Assembly (NCBI RefSeq): GCF_900113125.1
Contig: NZ_FOOG01000011.1
Location: forward strand, 1-32,801
DNA length: 32,801 nt
From: Halobacillus alkaliphilus
Lineage (GTDB): Bacteria > Bacillota > Bacilli > Bacillales > Halobacillaceae
Reading direction: 5' to 3'
Part shown: positions 31,116-32,801 of the stretch, piece after piece
How positions within the stretch are numbered: the first letter of the stretch is position 1
How the letters are laid out: every line of letters starts with the position of its first letter
Program-made: the position numbers and the translations under genes
The notes under the pieces: generated by a model
Seen by the model: only the letters and a program-made list of their open reading frames with translations
The model's database searches: none
Told to the model about the DNA's origin: nothing

Positions 31116-32282
31116 TTACTCCCCAAACGCTTCCGGAAGCATCTTAAATCCATCAATCTCTGCATCTTCTTCCACTTCAATCATAATGCAGCGTTTCCCT
31201 TTGTAGTTGACTTGTCTGACATATTCCAGGTCCTGAGGACTAATGGAAATGTTAGCGATCTTGGTGTTAATCTTAATCGATTTGGTTTTATATTTAGGGA
31301 CAATGCTGCTTGCCTTCAGCTCATACGTTTCGTTATCCGTGACACGCTGGAAAGCGGTTTTTACTTTTTCAGAGTCGACTTGTTCTCCGCTCTGATTCAG
31401 CACGCGCTCCACGTCCTTATAATCGAGTCTTGGCGGTTCATCCTCTTCATTTTCTTCAACGACGCGGTTAATTTCACCATACACACTGGCGAGAGTAGAA
31501 GGGTTAAGCTGGTCACCGACGACATCTTTAATGACCTCCTCGAACACCGCCTTGTCTTCTTTCGCAGTCATGATTTCTTCGCCGTTTAATACGTCTTCAA
31601 TGAAACGGTAGTCTGGTTCATTAGCTTTGCCGGAAGCGTAAAGAACGTGGTTCACATCAGAAGCCCCGTCTGTGATGGTTGGGAAAAGAAATCCAGTCAT
31701 CGGGTTTTTGAGATCAATAACGGGGTCCACCTCGATCTTATACTTGAATTCTTTCTCCACGTAGTCGAACTGGATCTCTTTTTTAGGCTCCTGCGTCTGA
31801 TTGACACTGCACAGAATAAAGGAATTAGAATAAACCGCGTCGCGTTCACTTTCTTCTGCTTCGTCATTGCGGCGCTTCGCCGGCTTCAAGTACTCGGCAC
31901 GGATGAAAGTGATGACGACATCCTTTTCATAAGGGTTGTCCCTGATCATCTTTTCGGTCATCAAAAGCATTTGTTCTTTCCAGTCCTCGATGTTCGTGCT
32001 CAATAGCCCTTTATGTAAAATAAGCTGACTATGGTCTTCCGCCTCGCGCACGAATTTCAGTTCAAATAATTTTTCATCCAGCTGCCCGGTCAGTACCTTC
32101 TTGAAATTATTCATAAATAATTCCTGCTGGTCCTGGTCGAGCATTTCAAACGGCTGGCTCTGATGGTGATAAATATCTGTTGTTTCTTTCATAATATATA
32201 CGTTAAAAATATCAGAGATTTTCATCAGATCGTTATCCACTTTGAATTGTCTGCGGATATCTGCAATATCTTTTTTGTCCAT
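31116..32282 (-). CDS. DUF4317-family protein
   Basis: A 388-residue, acidic, soluble protein beginning MDKKDIADIRRQFKVDND and containing SDIFNVYIMKET, YHHQSQPFEMLD and GQLDEKLFELKF, the pattern I recall for DUF4317. No catalytic motif, signal peptide or membrane segment is visible. Its function is unknown. CTTAGGAG at 32300-32293 is ten bases from ATG 32282; an in-frame TTG at 32285 is a less likely start. It is upstream of the BASS-family transporter on the same strand, but a terminator separates them. Confidence 0.8.
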   Translation of the reverse strand: MDKKDIADIRRQFKVDNDLMKISDIFNVYIMKETTDIYHHQSQPFEMLDQDQQELFMNNFKKVLTGQLDEKLFELKFVREAEDHSQLILHKGLLSTNIEDWKEQMLLMTEKMIRDNPYEKDVVITFIRAEYLKPAKRRNDEAEESERDAVYSNSFILCSVNQTQEPKKEIQFDYVEKEFKYKIEVDPVIDLKNPMTGFLFPTITDGASDVNHVLYASGKANEPDYRFIEDVLNGEEIMTAKEDKAVFEEVIKDVVGDQLNPSTLASVYGEINRVVEENEEDEPPRLDYKDVERVLNQSGEQVDSEKVKTAFQRVTDNETYELKASSIVPKYKTKSIKINTKIANISISPQDLEYVRQVNYKGKRCIMIEVEEDAEIDGFKMLPEAFGE

Positions 32283-32409
32283 CAATCGTCCACTCCTAAG
32301 CTTATAATCCTTCTCTATTATTCTAACATAGGGACCGTGGAATCAATCACGCAGACGTTAGAATTTGTGCTGGTATATAGATCGCTTTTGAAGGTGGGAA
32401 AAGGCAAAG

Positions 32410-32443
32410 AAAAAGACTTCTTCAATAGGGAAGAAGTCTTTTT
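32410..32443 (-). terminator. Terminator of the 57-residue gene
   Basis: A 14-bp stem (32410-32423 with 32430-32443) with a six-base loop and T residues on both sides. Confidence 0.88.
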
Positions 32444-32450
32444 TGTAACC

Positions 32451-32624
32451 CTAGTTAGCTTGGTTAGGACGATGTGATTTTCTAGCTTGTTTAGCTTCTT
32501 CTTTGTGGATTCGATTGGCTTCTGCGCTGCCAAATCCTTCTGCGAATTCTGTGTCAGCTTTCTTCGGGTCGAACCCATTTTTGTGCTTTTGCTCCGGATC
32601 GTTCTTTTTTGTTCTCTTCGCCAT
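32451..32624 (-). CDS. 57-residue hydrophilic protein, possibly a small spore protein
   Basis: ATG 32624 follows AAAGGAGG at 32640-32633 with eight bases between, and the frame ends in TAG at 32451, directly before a terminator. The peptide reads MAKRTKKNDPEQKHKNGFDP, then an ADTEFAEGFGSAEANRIHKEE stretch, then KQARKSHRPNQ. It is charged and probably disordered. The TEFA...AEAN segment faintly recalls the repeats of gamma-type small acid-soluble spore proteins, but I would not assign it. The ribosome site and terminator make the gene itself convincing. Confidence 0.7.
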   Translation of the reverse strand: MAKRTKKNDPEQKHKNGFDPKKADTEFAEGFGSAEANRIHKEEAKQARKSHRPNQAN

Positions 32625-32699
32625 AAATATCGCCTCCTTTTCGAATTTAGTATAAGAGGCTGTGCAGAATTTATACGAACTAAAAAGTTCAGTGTGGAG

Positions 32700-32801
32700 G
32701 GCGCAATCGAAGTAGCTAACGGCCCAATCGAGGTGTCTGACGGCCCAATTAAAGTAGCTAACGGCGCAATTGAAGTAGCTAACGGCGCAATTGAAGTAGC
32801 T
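32700..32801. repeat. 21-bp tandem repeat running off the window
   Basis: Five units of the form GGCGCAATTGAAGTAGCTAAC start at 32700, 32721, 32742, 32763 and 32784; the last is cut by the window end. Units 2 and 3 differ at a few positions, units 4 and 5 are identical as far as seen. The period is a multiple of three, and the plus-strand frame reads GAIEVAN, GPIEVSD, GPIKVAN, GAIEVAN. Confidence 0.9.

Noticed and set aside
32700-32801. A CRISPR array at the window end
   Set aside because: Units are directly adjacent 21-mers without unique spacers, so it is a simple tandem repeat.

Overview
The window looks like the chromosome of a Gram-positive, spore-former-type Bacillaceae. The order pcrB-pcrA-ligA-camS, then a PutP/OpuE symporter, gatCAB, a DgkB-type lipid kinase and an RlmCD-type rRNA methyltransferase matches the block known from Bacillus subtilis. 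The proteins are fairly acidic, and two intergenic repeats resemble elements I associate with salt- or alkali-tolerant bacilli. A Halobacillus-like organism is my best guess, inferred from protein flavour and not proven.

Layout. 1-520: N-terminal end of an IS4-like transposase (minus strand), then two structured repeats. 521-2290: a threonine-synthase-like PLP enzyme and a YitT-type membrane protein. 2379-8718: promoter, pcrB, pcrA, ligA, camS, terminator; a DNA repair/replication operon with a lipid enzyme and a lipoprotein. 8719-12576: proline use, with P5C dehydrogenase, then a 42-residue membrane protein directly upstream of a proline/sodium symporter. 12577-13062: a second, composite repeat and a palindrome cluster. 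13063-16264: gatCAB, the amidotransferase that makes Gln-tRNA(Gln). 16420-18824: lipid kinase and 23S rRNA methyltransferase. 18825-21430: a looser region of small genes (GFA-type zinc protein, zinc ribbon, DUF2187, RQC-minor-type protein) with gene debris. 21441-25127 (minus): DUF3870, DUF819 transporter, dipeptide epimerase YkfB and NlpC/P60 endopeptidase YkfC, a probable murein-peptide salvage unit. 25414-28333: a lipoprotein and a catalase-peroxidase with a clear PerR box. 28664-30000: a small basic protein, a TehB-like methyltransferase with a perfect 46-bp palindromic terminator, and a gutted TnpB element that kept its right end. 30044-32624 (minus): a BASS/ArsB-like transporter with an odd start, a DUF4317 protein and a 57-residue protein. 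32700-32801: a 21-bp tandem repeat running off the window.

The core genes are ordinary. The less explained material is the composite hairpin repeats, the 42-residue symporter-linked protein, the DUF819/DUF3870 peptide-salvage operon, the deleted TnpB with a surviving guide-RNA-like end, the decayed zinc-ribbon copy and the terminal heptad-in-frame repeat.
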